This document shows positions 36,454 through 44,505 of a DNA stretch of 64,000 bases, one piece after another (position 1 is the stretch's first letter; each line of letters begins with the position of its first letter). The stretch spans positions 1,302,001 to 1,366,000 of the forward strand of contig NZ_JACOQD010000001.1 in NCBI RefSeq assembly GCF_014297365.1, read 5' to 3'. The notes under the pieces were generated by a model that saw nothing but the letters and a program-made list of their open reading frames with translations, had not been told where the DNA came from and searched no databases. Position numbers and translations under genes: made by a program. This DNA is from Winogradskyella echinorum (lineage in GTDB: Bacteria; Bacteroidota; Bacteroidia; Flavobacteriales; Flavobacteriaceae).

Positions 36454-37330
36454 ATGCTTTGCGTTTATGAGATAAATAAACACCAACTAATATTAATAGG
36501 GCTGCAAGACCTTGTATAAAACTAAAAGCTTCACCATCTATAACTCCCCAAATCAAGGCAACAATTGGCATAATATAGGTTACCGAAGATGCAAATACAG
36601 GAGTAGAAATTTGTACTAAATTATTAAATATCACCTTTGCCATGGCTGTTCCAAAAACAGAAAGAATAGTAACATACAATAATGCATTAGTTAAGTTAGG
36701 ATTGCTAAATGTTTCTGAAGTAAAAAAACCCGAAAACAAAAGGACAATCAATGCAGGTATAACAATAAAAACATAATTACCAGCTGCAATTGCCAAAGGT
36801 TTCACCTCTTGTAAATAACGTTTTATAATATTAACATTTGCCGCATACATAACCGTAGAAGCAATCACAAAACCAGCATATAAATAATTCTGATTAGGAT
36901 TTAACTCTGAGCCTTTAAAGATTAAAATAGCTGTACCAATGAAGCCGATTATAACACCTAGCACTTGTCGTTTTGTTGATGCAATTTTAAAGACAGCAAA
37001 TCCTAATAAAATAGTATTTAATGGCACTAATGAGTTTAATATTGAAGCTACAGCACTATCAATTTCTGTTTCTGCAATGGCAAAAAAGAATGCCGGTAAA
37101 AATGAACCTAAAAGACCAGAAATGCAAAGCCATTTCCATTTAGATTTTGGTATAGTCTTTAGTTTAGAGTAACCAACTGCAAGTAAAATAACACCAGTAA
37201 TTATTGTTCTAAGTGCTCCGAGCTGGTAGGCGGTTAAACCGGTTAATGATTTTTTTATCAGTATAAATGAACTTCCCCATATTATTGATAGTATTAATAG
37301 GTAAATCCACTTAATGTTAAGGTTTTTCAT
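36452..37330 (-). CDS. EamA/DMT-family transporter
   Basis: This 292-residue inner-membrane protein has about ten hydrophobic segments in two homologous EamA halves. The first starts IYLLILSIIWGSSFILIKKSL and the second near YAGFVIASTVMYAANVNIIK. The family exports amino acids or other metabolites; the substrate is not readable. The ATG at 37330 is chosen because the longer frame (to 37384) adds residues outside the conserved first helix. It converges with the M16 operon and shares the terminator region. Confidence 0.88.
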   Translation of the reverse strand: MKNLNIKWIYLLILSIIWGSSFILIKKSLTGLTAYQLGALRTIITGVILLAVGYSKLKTIPKSKWKWLCISGLLGSFLPAFFFAIAETEIDSAVASILNSLVPLNTILLGFAVFKIASTKRQVLGVIIGFIGTAILIFKGSELNPNQNYLYAGFVIASTVMYAANVNIIKRYLQEVKPLAIAAGNYVFIVIPALIVLLFSGFFTSETFSNPNLTNALLYVTILSVFGTAMAKVIFNNLVQISTPVFASSVTYIMPIVALIWGVIDGEAFSFIQGLAALLILVGVYLSHKRKA

Positions 37331-37426
37331 ACAAGAGTTATGTAAAAGTGTCACAAAATTCGTTAATTCTTTCGCAAGAAGCACTAATATTTATTAGATT
37401 TATCCAAAATATAATCGTTTTAATTT

Positions 37427-37942
37427 ATGAAGACATTAAAAAATATATGTATCGTTTTGACTTTAGCATTGGTTATTTCATCTTGTAAGAATGAAAGTCA
37501 ACCAGAAGTAAAGACTGTAGATGTAGAAGTTTCTAAAAAAGATGTAGCTTACACTTTAGACCCAAATGCTACCTATGCTAAAGTAGAATTTGGAATAGAT
37601 GGAATGACTTGCGCTATGGGTTGTGCTAAAACCATTGAAAAGAAAATGGCTAAAATGGAAGGTGTAAAGTCTGCAAAAGTTGATTTTGACAAACGTTTAG
37701 CAATGGTTGAATATGATGAAGCTAAAGTTTCACCTGAGTCTTTAGAAGAAACAGTGACTAAAGTAGCAGATATCTATAAAGTTAAAGACATGCACAAAGT
37801 CGATTCCTTTGGAGCAGAGAAGAAATCTTGTAAAGCAGATTGTGACAAAGCGTGTTGCGCTAACAAAACTGAAGCAGAAAAAGCTGCTTGCAAAGAAGAT
37901 TGCAAAAAGGCATGTTGCAACGGTGAGAAAAAGAGTGAATAA
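37427..37942 (+). CDS. HMA-domain lipoprotein with cysteine-rich metal-binding tail
   Basis: This 171-residue protein has a lipobox (ISSC, about residue 20) and a heavy-metal-associated domain. Its binding loop reads GMTCAMGCAKTIEKKM, i.e. CxxxC in place of the usual CxxC. The last 40 residues contain two CK-x-DC-x-KACC blocks (CKADCDKACC and CKEDCKKACC), eight Cys in all, resembling a metallothionein-like sink. It should bind copper or another soft metal in the envelope. It is a single-gene unit ended by a hairpin terminator. No copper ATPase is next to it. Confidence 0.85.
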   Translation: MKTLKNICIVLTLALVISSCKNESQPEVKTVDVEVSKKDVAYTLDPNATYAKVEFGIDGMTCAMGCAKTIEKKMAKMEGVKSAKVDFDKRLAMVEYDEAKVSPESLEETVTKVADIYKVKDMHKVDSFGAEKKSCKADCDKACCANKTEAEKAACKEDCKKACCNGEKKSE

Positions 37943-37964
37943 ATTTGTTATCAAATAAAATTTT

Positions 37965-37994
37965 AAAACGCTATCCATAAGGATGGCGTTTTTT
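37965..37994 (+). terminator. Rho-independent terminator of the HMA lipoprotein gene
   Basis: AAAACGCTATCC (37965-37976) pairs with GGATGGCGTTTT (37981-37992) with one mismatch, followed by a T run. Confidence 0.8.
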
Positions 37995-38010
37995 ATTTAT
38001 ACACTCAACA

Positions 38011-38373
38011 CTATTGCACTTGTAGTAAGATAAATGCAATGGCAAAACATCCTAAAGGTAATAACCATAAAAGGTAAACAGGTGTTTTTTTATGCTTAGA
38101 TTTTGCGTTAAGAATAGTTCTTTTCTTTCCATTAAAACGCATCCAATTTTTAAATGCTACAAATAGAGCAATGATTATAAATAAAACCCAAAACTTAGTA
38201 CTAGACATTACAGCCATTTTCATTTGACTAGCAAAAGCCAAAAAGAAAGCGCCTAGGGCAAGTATAATAGAAATTTCTAATAGATTTATATAGACTAATG
38301 AAACTATAAGGCTTCGCTTCCCTAGAGACTTTTTGTAATGATTAAAAATCGATATATATAATGTATCTAACAT
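38011..38373 (-). CDS. Small membrane protein of unknown function
   Basis: This 120-residue protein has three hydrophobic segments at about 25-47, 57-75 and 95-118, separated by basic loops (FNGKKRTILNAKSKHKK). I do not recognise the family. The gene lies between the HMA lipoprotein terminator and the DUF5689 terminator, so it is a single-gene unit convergent with the HMA gene. No motif gives a function. Confidence 0.65.
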   Translation of the reverse strand: MLDTLYISIFNHYKKSLGKRSLIVSLVYINLLEISIILALGAFFLAFASQMKMAVMSSTKFWVLFIIIALFVAFKNWMRFNGKKRTILNAKSKHKKTPVYLLWLLPLGCFAIAFILLQVQ

Positions 38374-38396
38374 GATAACAAGATATGCTTAAAAAA

Positions 38397-38430
38397 ATAA
38401 AACCTGCTGACTAAAATCAGCAGGTTTTAT
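38397..38430 (-). terminator. Rho-independent terminator of the TonB receptor/DUF5689 operon
   Basis: AAAACCTGCTGA (38399-38410) pairs with TCAGCAGGTTTT (38417-38428). On the minus strand a T-rich run follows. It is about 20 bases after the DUF5689 gene stop. Confidence 0.85.
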
Positions 38431-38448
38431 TTTTATGATTACTATAAT

Positions 38449-39879
38449 TTAGTTACCAACTACAGCAACATCATCAATTTGAAATGCTCCATCTAGAGAA
38501 GTATCTGTTCCAGATCCAGTTACTCTAAAAGCTATATGTAATGTACCTGTATAAGATGATAAATCAATTAATCCTGATCCAATCAATTCATACCAAGCAG
38601 TATCAGAAGTTGGGAAAGTTGCTGTTTTCTCTTCCCATGTTGCTGCTAATACATCTGTTCCATCAAAATCTGTAGACACATAAACTTTAATACCATTATC
38701 TTCAGAATCTACATCTAAATGGTGTTGCGCAGTTTTAAAGCTTAAAAGTTCGTTTGATTGCGCGTCCATATCAATACCTGGAGAAATTAACCAACCAACG
38801 TTAAGTACATCTCCTGTACTAAATGAAGAAAACTCTGCTGTACCAATATCTTGAAATAATTGTTCAGTCCATAATTCGCCACCTTCTTCTGCAAAATTAA
38901 CCCAACCTGGAGTGTTTAAGTTAGTATTATCTTGAGCATCTTGAAAATCTTCAAAGAAAATAGGAGTTGATAATGTACATCTTGCACCTTCCATATCTAC
39001 ATCTTCTGTTGAGTTTAAAGCTAAGATTACACTACTACCATCAAACGTTTTACTTACAACGGCTGTAATTGTACCATTACCTGTTGGAAGTAGTTCATTT
39101 TTAAAGGTAGAGAAACTACTTGTTTCTAAACTAAGTTCTGTATAAGATGCACCTTCACAAGCTTGTAATGTTCTTGCTGTATCAAACGTTTCAATTGGAT
39201 CAAAATAACGTAATCCTGCTAAGTTATCTGCAAATTCTACATTACTTACGCTTACCAATAAACCAACATGGATATTAGCTATTTGAGAAAGTGATACAGG
39301 TAAAGGAGTCATTTCTGCAGTAGTTTCTGATCTCAATAAAAATTGTTTTATTTGGTTTTCATTAAGGCTTTCTACTGTAGTTCCAAATTGATCAGTTTCA
39401 GTAGAACCACCTATTGTAGTAATTCCATTTCCTGTTCTCTCTTCACCAACAAATAAACCTTTTAAGCTAATATATACTTCTCTACCAAAATTAAATTGGT
39501 TGTATGTATCAACTCTATTTAAAATTACTTTTAGAGCTGCAGTTGGGTTAGAAGGACTGTCTTGAATGTAAAATTCTTTAAAGAAGTTTCCTGTTTGGTC
39601 AGATGAAGATACATAACCTTTTACATATATATCTGTATCTACTTCAAAAGGCATAGCATCGTCATTGTCGCCATCTCCATTAGGATCATTATCATACATC
39701 GCTTTAACTTCCGCAAATGAAACTTCTGTTGCATCTGTTAAAAGCGTTTGTAAAAGCGCATTTTCTTCATCTCCTAAACTACTAGGTATTGTGTAGTCGT
39801 CATCTTGTACACAAGATGTAATAGCTACAGAAGCAACTAATACTAGGATTAATTTTAAAAATTTATTCGTTTTATTCAT
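38449..39879 (-). CDS. DUF5689 lipoprotein with choice-of-anchor J-like domain
   Basis: This 476-residue exported lipoprotein has the lipobox AITSC. Its central DUF5689 domain (about 70-265) includes IYVKGYVSSSDQTGNFFKEF and SLKGLFVGEERTGNG and looks like an OB-fold related to nucleic-acid binders. The C-terminal part (about 290-476) begins FFEDFQDAQDNTNLN and ends DGAFQIDDVAVV, the pattern of choice-of-anchor J carbohydrate-binding-like domains. It is encoded 83 bases after the TonB receptor, so it is likely its surface partner. The ATG at 39879 is chosen because the signal peptide starts there. Confidence 0.82.
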   Translation of the reverse strand: MNKTNKFLKLILVLVASVAITSCVQDDDYTIPSSLGDEENALLQTLLTDATEVSFAEVKAMYDNDPNGDGDNDDAMPFEVDTDIYVKGYVSSSDQTGNFFKEFYIQDSPSNPTAALKVILNRVDTYNQFNFGREVYISLKGLFVGEERTGNGITTIGGSTETDQFGTTVESLNENQIKQFLLRSETTAEMTPLPVSLSQIANIHVGLLVSVSNVEFADNLAGLRYFDPIETFDTARTLQACEGASYTELSLETSSFSTFKNELLPTGNGTITAVVSKTFDGSSVILALNSTEDVDMEGARCTLSTPIFFEDFQDAQDNTNLNTPGWVNFAEEGGELWTEQLFQDIGTAEFSSFSTGDVLNVGWLISPGIDMDAQSNELLSFKTAQHHLDVDSEDNGIKVYVSTDFDGTDVLAATWEEKTATFPTSDTAWYELIGSGLIDLSSYTGTLHIAFRVTGSGTDTSLDGAFQIDDVAVVGN

Positions 39880-39962
39880 AACACTTTTATTTAAAATTAT
39901 TGAATTCATGAATGTTTCACATTTCATAATGTTGTAATATTATTGTTTTAATTTTTCTTTTT

Positions 39963-42734
39963 TTAGAATCTTACGTTTAAGTTAACAAAATAATTGGTGC
40001 CACGTCCATACCAATATTTTGGTCCGAAAACACGTGTTGGATTTGCATTATCGTCTCTTAACTCTCTATAGTTGGCATTTCTTCCTTGTTCAAAACCACC
40101 AGTTTTATATACTTTATCTAAAAGGTTACCTACACTTGCAAATAAACCAATATAGTAATCTCCAATTTTCCAAGATTTACCACCAACAAGGTTCACTACC
40201 ATGTAATCTTCAAACTTTTCTTGTTTTAATAATTCTGTTGCTATTTCTTCATCATAATCATTAAATGGTAAGCCGTCTGAGTCTAAATAAAAGTTGCGCG
40301 TTCTAGTTAGCGTATTTATATCTAAATAAGCATTAGAGAAAAAGTTCGCAGTAGCACCAAACCACCAGAAGTCAGGATCTCTATATTCAAAACCAATAGA
40401 AGCAGCTCTTTGAGGACCTCCAGCAAGTTTATAATCTTTTAAATTTGCTTGTCCGTATTCGATAGCACCATCTGGTGTATTAAAACTAGATGAAGTTAAA
40501 TATAAATCTGGATTATTATCATAAGTATACTGACCAACTGAAGCAGCACCTTTTAATTTAATGGTTGGTGTTACTTGTGCTTCAATACCTAATTCTACAC
40601 CTAAATGTTTTTTGTCTACACCTTGTAATATCTCTTGAACAAAAGCTGAAGTATCATTATTTTCTATGTCAGCACCACCACTTAATCCATCAGCAAAGAA
40701 AAATCCAACTTCGTTGGCATCTTCTATTTTAGAATAAAATCCAGTAATTTTAGCTTTAACAATTGGTGATCTAAAAATATAACTTATATCAGCAGAGCTT
40801 ACTTTTTCTTCGTCAATGTTTTGAACTATGTTATGGTTTTCTCTAGAGTTAGAGTATGTATTACGTAAACTTGGTGCTCTTGTTATATAACCAGCATTTA
40901 AATCTATTAGATGCTTACCAGAAATTTTATAAGTAAATCCTGCTTTTGCTCCTAAACCTGTAAAAGTTAATTCTTCACCTTTTCCAAATGATCCATCGCC
41001 AAGAAATCTACTATGTTCCCATAACCCTTCTCTTTGGTACGTGGTATTTGTTACACTTGCAGATACATAAAAATCTACTTTATTATATTTAAATTGTCCT
41101 TGAGCGTAAGCAGAAATAATATCAGCATATAAGTTATAGTTATATCTATACTTATCACCTTCGCCTACAAGCCTATTAGGGTTTTGAGTATCGAATTGAT
41201 AGTTGTCAAAAGCATCTATATTTAAAACACCAACAGTTGAACCTAATAAATCAATAATTTCACCAAAATTTTCAGATTTAAAGTTCTTATAATTTACAGC
41301 ACCATTTACTATTATATTCTCGTTAATTTCGGTAGTAATAATCGAATTAACTGTTAATTGTGTATCATCAGATCGGTCTTCGTATAATGCATATGCACTA
41401 CTTAAATCGTTGATGTTATTTGTAGTGTTAGCATCTAATAGACGTTCCCAATTAACTTGTCCATCATTTAAAAAATTCTGTTCAGCTTGATATGCACCTG
41501 CATAATCAGGACCATCTGTATCAGCTAAGTAATAACTTGGTAGGTTTTGATAGTATGCCGGACTTGGATTTGCACCGCCAGAATTATCTAATCTACTATT
41601 ACTTAATTTCCCAAATTGATAACCAATATTTGTGTTTAAACTTGTTTTGTTAGAAATATCCCAATAATGGTTAAGCATAAAAATTGGCTCTTCTACTTCT
41701 TTTATACGAGAGTTACGTTGTTCACCATCTAATTCGCCCCAATATTCGTTGTACTTTATACCTTTAAGGTCATAAACCTCTTGAGTATTAGGAGAAGATT
41801 TCCCTCTTCTATTTGGTGTATATATTGATGTAAAGTTTATGCTGTGTTTATCATTTATTTTCTTTTCTATTGCAGCAAAAAATGAATTAGAATCGTATAG
41901 CGTAGCATCTTGATAACCTTCGTCTCCCCAACGTCTTCCTAACATAAAAGCATAAGACCAGCCACCTTCAACCATACCTGAAGCATAACTTGCCATGACT
42001 CTATTTGTGTAACTTCTGTTTGAAGAAGAGTAAGTAAAACGGCCTCCTTTTCTATAACTTGAAGCTCTAGCTACTATATTAGATGTTCCTAAAACACCAC
42101 CAAAATTGTAGTCAGATGGTGTAAGACCTGTCGTTAACACTTGATTACGCATCATGTCATTTAATCCGCCCCAATTACTCCATTGTGGTCTTCCGTTAAA
42201 AAGTTTGTTCATTTCAATTCCGTTAATTAAAACAGAACCGTTTTCAGAATCTAAACCTCTTACTCTAAAGAATGATGAGCTAAATTCAAAAGCTGCAGTT
42301 CTTTGGAAAACATCTAATGAAGAAGACAGTAATCCAGAAATATTATCTGCACCACTTGTGTCATCATTTAGTTCATCATCAGAAAGTGTTATTGTAAATA
42401 AATCGAGATCATCAGATACATCAATATCTAAAGTCATATCTGTAATGTTAACAGTCTGACCTTCGTTTACAACAATAGGATAACGTTTAGTAACATAACC
42501 TGGTTTAGAAATTTTTAAAACCTGTTCTCCTAATGGTACATTACTAGAAAAAATAAATTCTCCGAAGCCATCAGTAGATGTAGTTTGCTGTGTTTCTTCA
42601 ATAGTTATTGTTACATCTGGAATTGGTTCTGAAGATGCAGCATCTTTTACACTACCTTTTATAATGGTACTTTGAGCTGTCATTGTAAAAGAAGAAAAAA
42701 TTCCAAATAATAAAATAATTAAACTTTTTTTCAT
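39963..42734 (-). CDS. TonB-dependent outer-membrane receptor
   Basis: This 923-residue protein has a signal peptide (ending near SFTMTAQ) and a carboxypeptidase-like regulatory domain (about 22-105). A plug with LINGIEMNKLFNGRPQ follows, then a large beta-barrel ending in a terminal aromatic strand (YFVNLNVRF). It is a substrate importer powered by TonB-ExbBD. Grouping with a DUF5689 lipoprotein and the divergent exonuclease/phosphatase suggests nucleic-acid fragments or phosphate-containing substrates; that is inference. The ATG at 42734 gives a normal signal peptide; the frame runs on upstream to 42770. Confidence 0.93.
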   Translation of the reverse strand: MKKSLIILLFGIFSSFTMTAQSTIIKGSVKDAASSEPIPDVTITIEETQQTTSTDGFGEFIFSSNVPLGEQVLKISKPGYVTKRYPIVVNEGQTVNITDMTLDIDVSDDLDLFTITLSDDELNDDTSGADNISGLLSSSLDVFQRTAAFEFSSSFFRVRGLDSENGSVLINGIEMNKLFNGRPQWSNWGGLNDMMRNQVLTTGLTPSDYNFGGVLGTSNIVARASSYRKGGRFTYSSSNRSYTNRVMASYASGMVEGGWSYAFMLGRRWGDEGYQDATLYDSNSFFAAIEKKINDKHSINFTSIYTPNRRGKSSPNTQEVYDLKGIKYNEYWGELDGEQRNSRIKEVEEPIFMLNHYWDISNKTSLNTNIGYQFGKLSNSRLDNSGGANPSPAYYQNLPSYYLADTDGPDYAGAYQAEQNFLNDGQVNWERLLDANTTNNINDLSSAYALYEDRSDDTQLTVNSIITTEINENIIVNGAVNYKNFKSENFGEIIDLLGSTVGVLNIDAFDNYQFDTQNPNRLVGEGDKYRYNYNLYADIISAYAQGQFKYNKVDFYVSASVTNTTYQREGLWEHSRFLGDGSFGKGEELTFTGLGAKAGFTYKISGKHLIDLNAGYITRAPSLRNTYSNSRENHNIVQNIDEEKVSSADISYIFRSPIVKAKITGFYSKIEDANEVGFFFADGLSGGADIENNDTSAFVQEILQGVDKKHLGVELGIEAQVTPTIKLKGAASVGQYTYDNNPDLYLTSSSFNTPDGAIEYGQANLKDYKLAGGPQRAASIGFEYRDPDFWWFGATANFFSNAYLDINTLTRTRNFYLDSDGLPFNDYDEEIATELLKQEKFEDYMVVNLVGGKSWKIGDYYIGLFASVGNLLDKVYKTGGFEQGRNANYRELRDDNANPTRVFGPKYWYGRGTNYFVNLNVRF

Positions 42735-42791
42735 ACTTAATTTTAAAGTTAATAATCTTAGTAGATTCAATTATAATGCATTTAGGGCGTG

Positions 42792-42799
42792 CAAATTTA
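42792..42799 (-). promoter_or_regulatory. Probable -7 element of the TonB receptor operon
   Basis: The minus strand reads TAAATTTG, with about 57 bases to the ATG. No TTG box is visible at the usual distance. Confidence 0.4.
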
Positions 42800-42819
42800 C
42801 ATTATTTATAATAAATATA

Positions 42820-42827
42820 TACTTTTG
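42820..42827 (+). promoter_or_regulatory. Probable -7 element of the exonuclease/phosphatase gene
   Basis: TACTTTTG matches TAnnTTTG and lies 45 bases before the ATG at 42873. It is in the divergent region with the receptor promoter, only 20 bases away, so both promoters may be co-regulated. Confidence 0.42.
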
Positions 42828-42872
42828 GCTCAAGATTTGTAAAGTACTTAATGTTAACATAACATACGCTAT

Positions 42873-43952
42873 ATGAAAAAATTAAATCTCTGTATTATTA
42901 CCTTATTCATTTTTGCATTTATTAATGTAAATGCTCAAGAAAAGAAGAAGTTTAAAATCCACACTGTAGCCTTCTACAATTTAGAAAATTTATTTGATAG
43001 TATTAATGATCCGGTAAAATTCGACGAGGCTAGTCCTATTATGGAAATGAATGAAGCCAATAGAGCCGAAGTTTATGAGAAAAAGGTGAAGAATATGGCA
43101 AGAGTAGTTGCCGATATAGGATATGAAGATACTAAGAACACACCTGCAATTTTAGGTGTTTCTGAAGTAGAAAATAGACAAGTCTTAGTAGATCTAGTTA
43201 ACGACCCGCAGTTGTTACAAAAAGATTATGGGATTATTCATTTTGATTCCCCAGACAAAAGAGGAATTGATGTGGCGATGATTTATCAAAAAGCGCTTTT
43301 TAAGCCTATAACAACTAGTTCTCATGAATTATTAATTTATGATGATTTAACTAGAAAGCGAGTTTATACAAGAGATCAGTTGTTAGTTAGTGGTGAGTTA
43401 GAAGGTGATTTAATTCATATTATTGTTAACCACTGGCCATCTCGAAGTGGTGGTGAGGCAAGAAGTAGGTCTAAAAGAGTTGGTGCCGCAAAATTGAATA
43501 AACGTATAATTGATTCATTACAGTCCATAGATCCTTATGCTAAGATTATTACAATGGGAGATTTAAATGATGACCCAACTAATGCAAGTGTAAAGGATGT
43601 TTTAAAAGCAGAAAGAAAGCCTAAAAAAGTTGGTTTTAAAGGAATTTACAATCCAATGGAAGAATTCTTTAAAAAAGGTTTAGGTTCTAATGCTTATAGA
43701 GATGCTTGGAGTTTGTTTGATCAGATCTTAATAACCCAACCTTTTTTAGAAAAAGATTATTCTTCATTTAGGTTTTATAAAGCAGGTATATTTAATAAAT
43801 ATTATCTAACCAATAAACGTGGACGTTATAAAGGTTACCCGTTTAGAAGTTTCGCAGATGGTGGTTTTACGGGTGGTTTTAGTGATCACTTCCCAGCGTA
43901 TATATATCTTATAAGAGAGGTGAAAACGGAAAAGACTAAAACAGAAAAATAA
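42873..43952 (+). CDS. Exported endonuclease/exonuclease/phosphatase (EEP) family protein
   Basis: This 359-residue protein has a signal peptide (ending near NVNAQE) and a full set of EEP catalytic motifs. These are FYNLENLFDS (Asn), VSEVENRQVL (Glu), VNHWPSRSGG (His), TMGDLNDDPT (Asp and Asn) and SDHFPAYIY (Asp-His). It should hydrolyse phosphodiester or phosphomonoester bonds outside the cytoplasm, for example in extracellular DNA or RNA. It is transcribed divergently from the TonB receptor/DUF5689 operon. A bidirectional terminator follows. Confidence 0.9.
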   Translation: MKKLNLCIITLFIFAFINVNAQEKKKFKIHTVAFYNLENLFDSINDPVKFDEASPIMEMNEANRAEVYEKKVKNMARVVADIGYEDTKNTPAILGVSEVENRQVLVDLVNDPQLLQKDYGIIHFDSPDKRGIDVAMIYQKALFKPITTSSHELLIYDDLTRKRVYTRDQLLVSGELEGDLIHIIVNHWPSRSGGEARSRSKRVGAAKLNKRIIDSLQSIDPYAKIITMGDLNDDPTNASVKDVLKAERKPKKVGFKGIYNPMEEFFKKGLGSNAYRDAWSLFDQILITQPFLEKDYSSFRFYKAGIFNKYYLTNKRGRYKGYPFRSFADGGFTGGFSDHFPAYIYLIREVKTEKTKTEK

Positions 43953-43970
43953 AATTAATTAAAAACATAA

Positions 43971-44006
43971 AAAAAGCGTCTAGAATTATTTCTAGACGCT
44001 TTTTCA
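43971..44006. terminator. Bidirectional terminator between convergent genes
   Basis: AAAAAGCGTCTAGAA (43971-43985) pairs perfectly with TTCTAGACGCTTTTT (43990-44004). A and T runs flank both sides, so it can end the EEP transcript and that of the minus-strand gene at 44015. Confidence 0.9.
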
Positions 44007-44014
44007 ATTTTATC

Positions 44015-44452
44015 TTAAAACCAAAGATTCCAAGGAATTTTTGCCAGTACTAAAACTAAAGCAATGGTATAGAAGATTGCTAACATTTTAAATTTTGGCT
44101 TAGAAGTTAGTTTCTTTTTGTGTTTAGAATAACCAATGGTTACTAACGTAACTGCAATTATCATTGTGAGCGGATGCTCTACAATTAGGTTTCTTAAGGC
44201 AGAATTTTTCATTACTTCGCCCATACCTCCAACTTCGCTTATAGTACCAAAATAATCTTTCATAAAAAACAGAACAATGCCAATTAATAATTGAATGTGC
44301 ATTGTAATCAGTGCAAACAATGAAATTCTAAAGTCTTTGGCATCAAATTCTTTATCACCGAAAAATTTAATAAGTGCGTTAAATGTGGCTAATATTAATA
44401 CTAATAGTACTAAATAAGCCCATTTTGAATGTATAAATTGAACAATTTCCAT
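44015..44452 (-). CDS. Four-helix membrane protein, cytochrome b-like
   Basis: This 145-residue protein has four hydrophobic segments (about 12-28, 45-64, 92-108 and 123-140). His residues are in or near them (IHSKW, TMHIQLL, VEHPLTM), which could ligate haem. Similar flavobacterial proteins are often labelled cytochrome B, but I have no proof of haem. It is encoded 53 bases after pbpC on the same strand and may be co-transcribed with it. Confidence 0.65.
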   Translation of the reverse strand: MEIVQFIHSKWAYLVLLVLILATFNALIKFFGDKEFDAKDFRISLFALITMHIQLLIGIVLFFMKDYFGTISEVGGMGEVMKNSALRNLIVEHPLTMIIAVTLVTIGYSKHKKKLTSKPKFKMLAIFYTIALVLVLAKIPWNLWF

Positions 44453-44505
44453 AACTAATAAGTTGATTTATTTCTGTAAAAATAGGAATTTGCAGTTGAA
44501 TGGAA

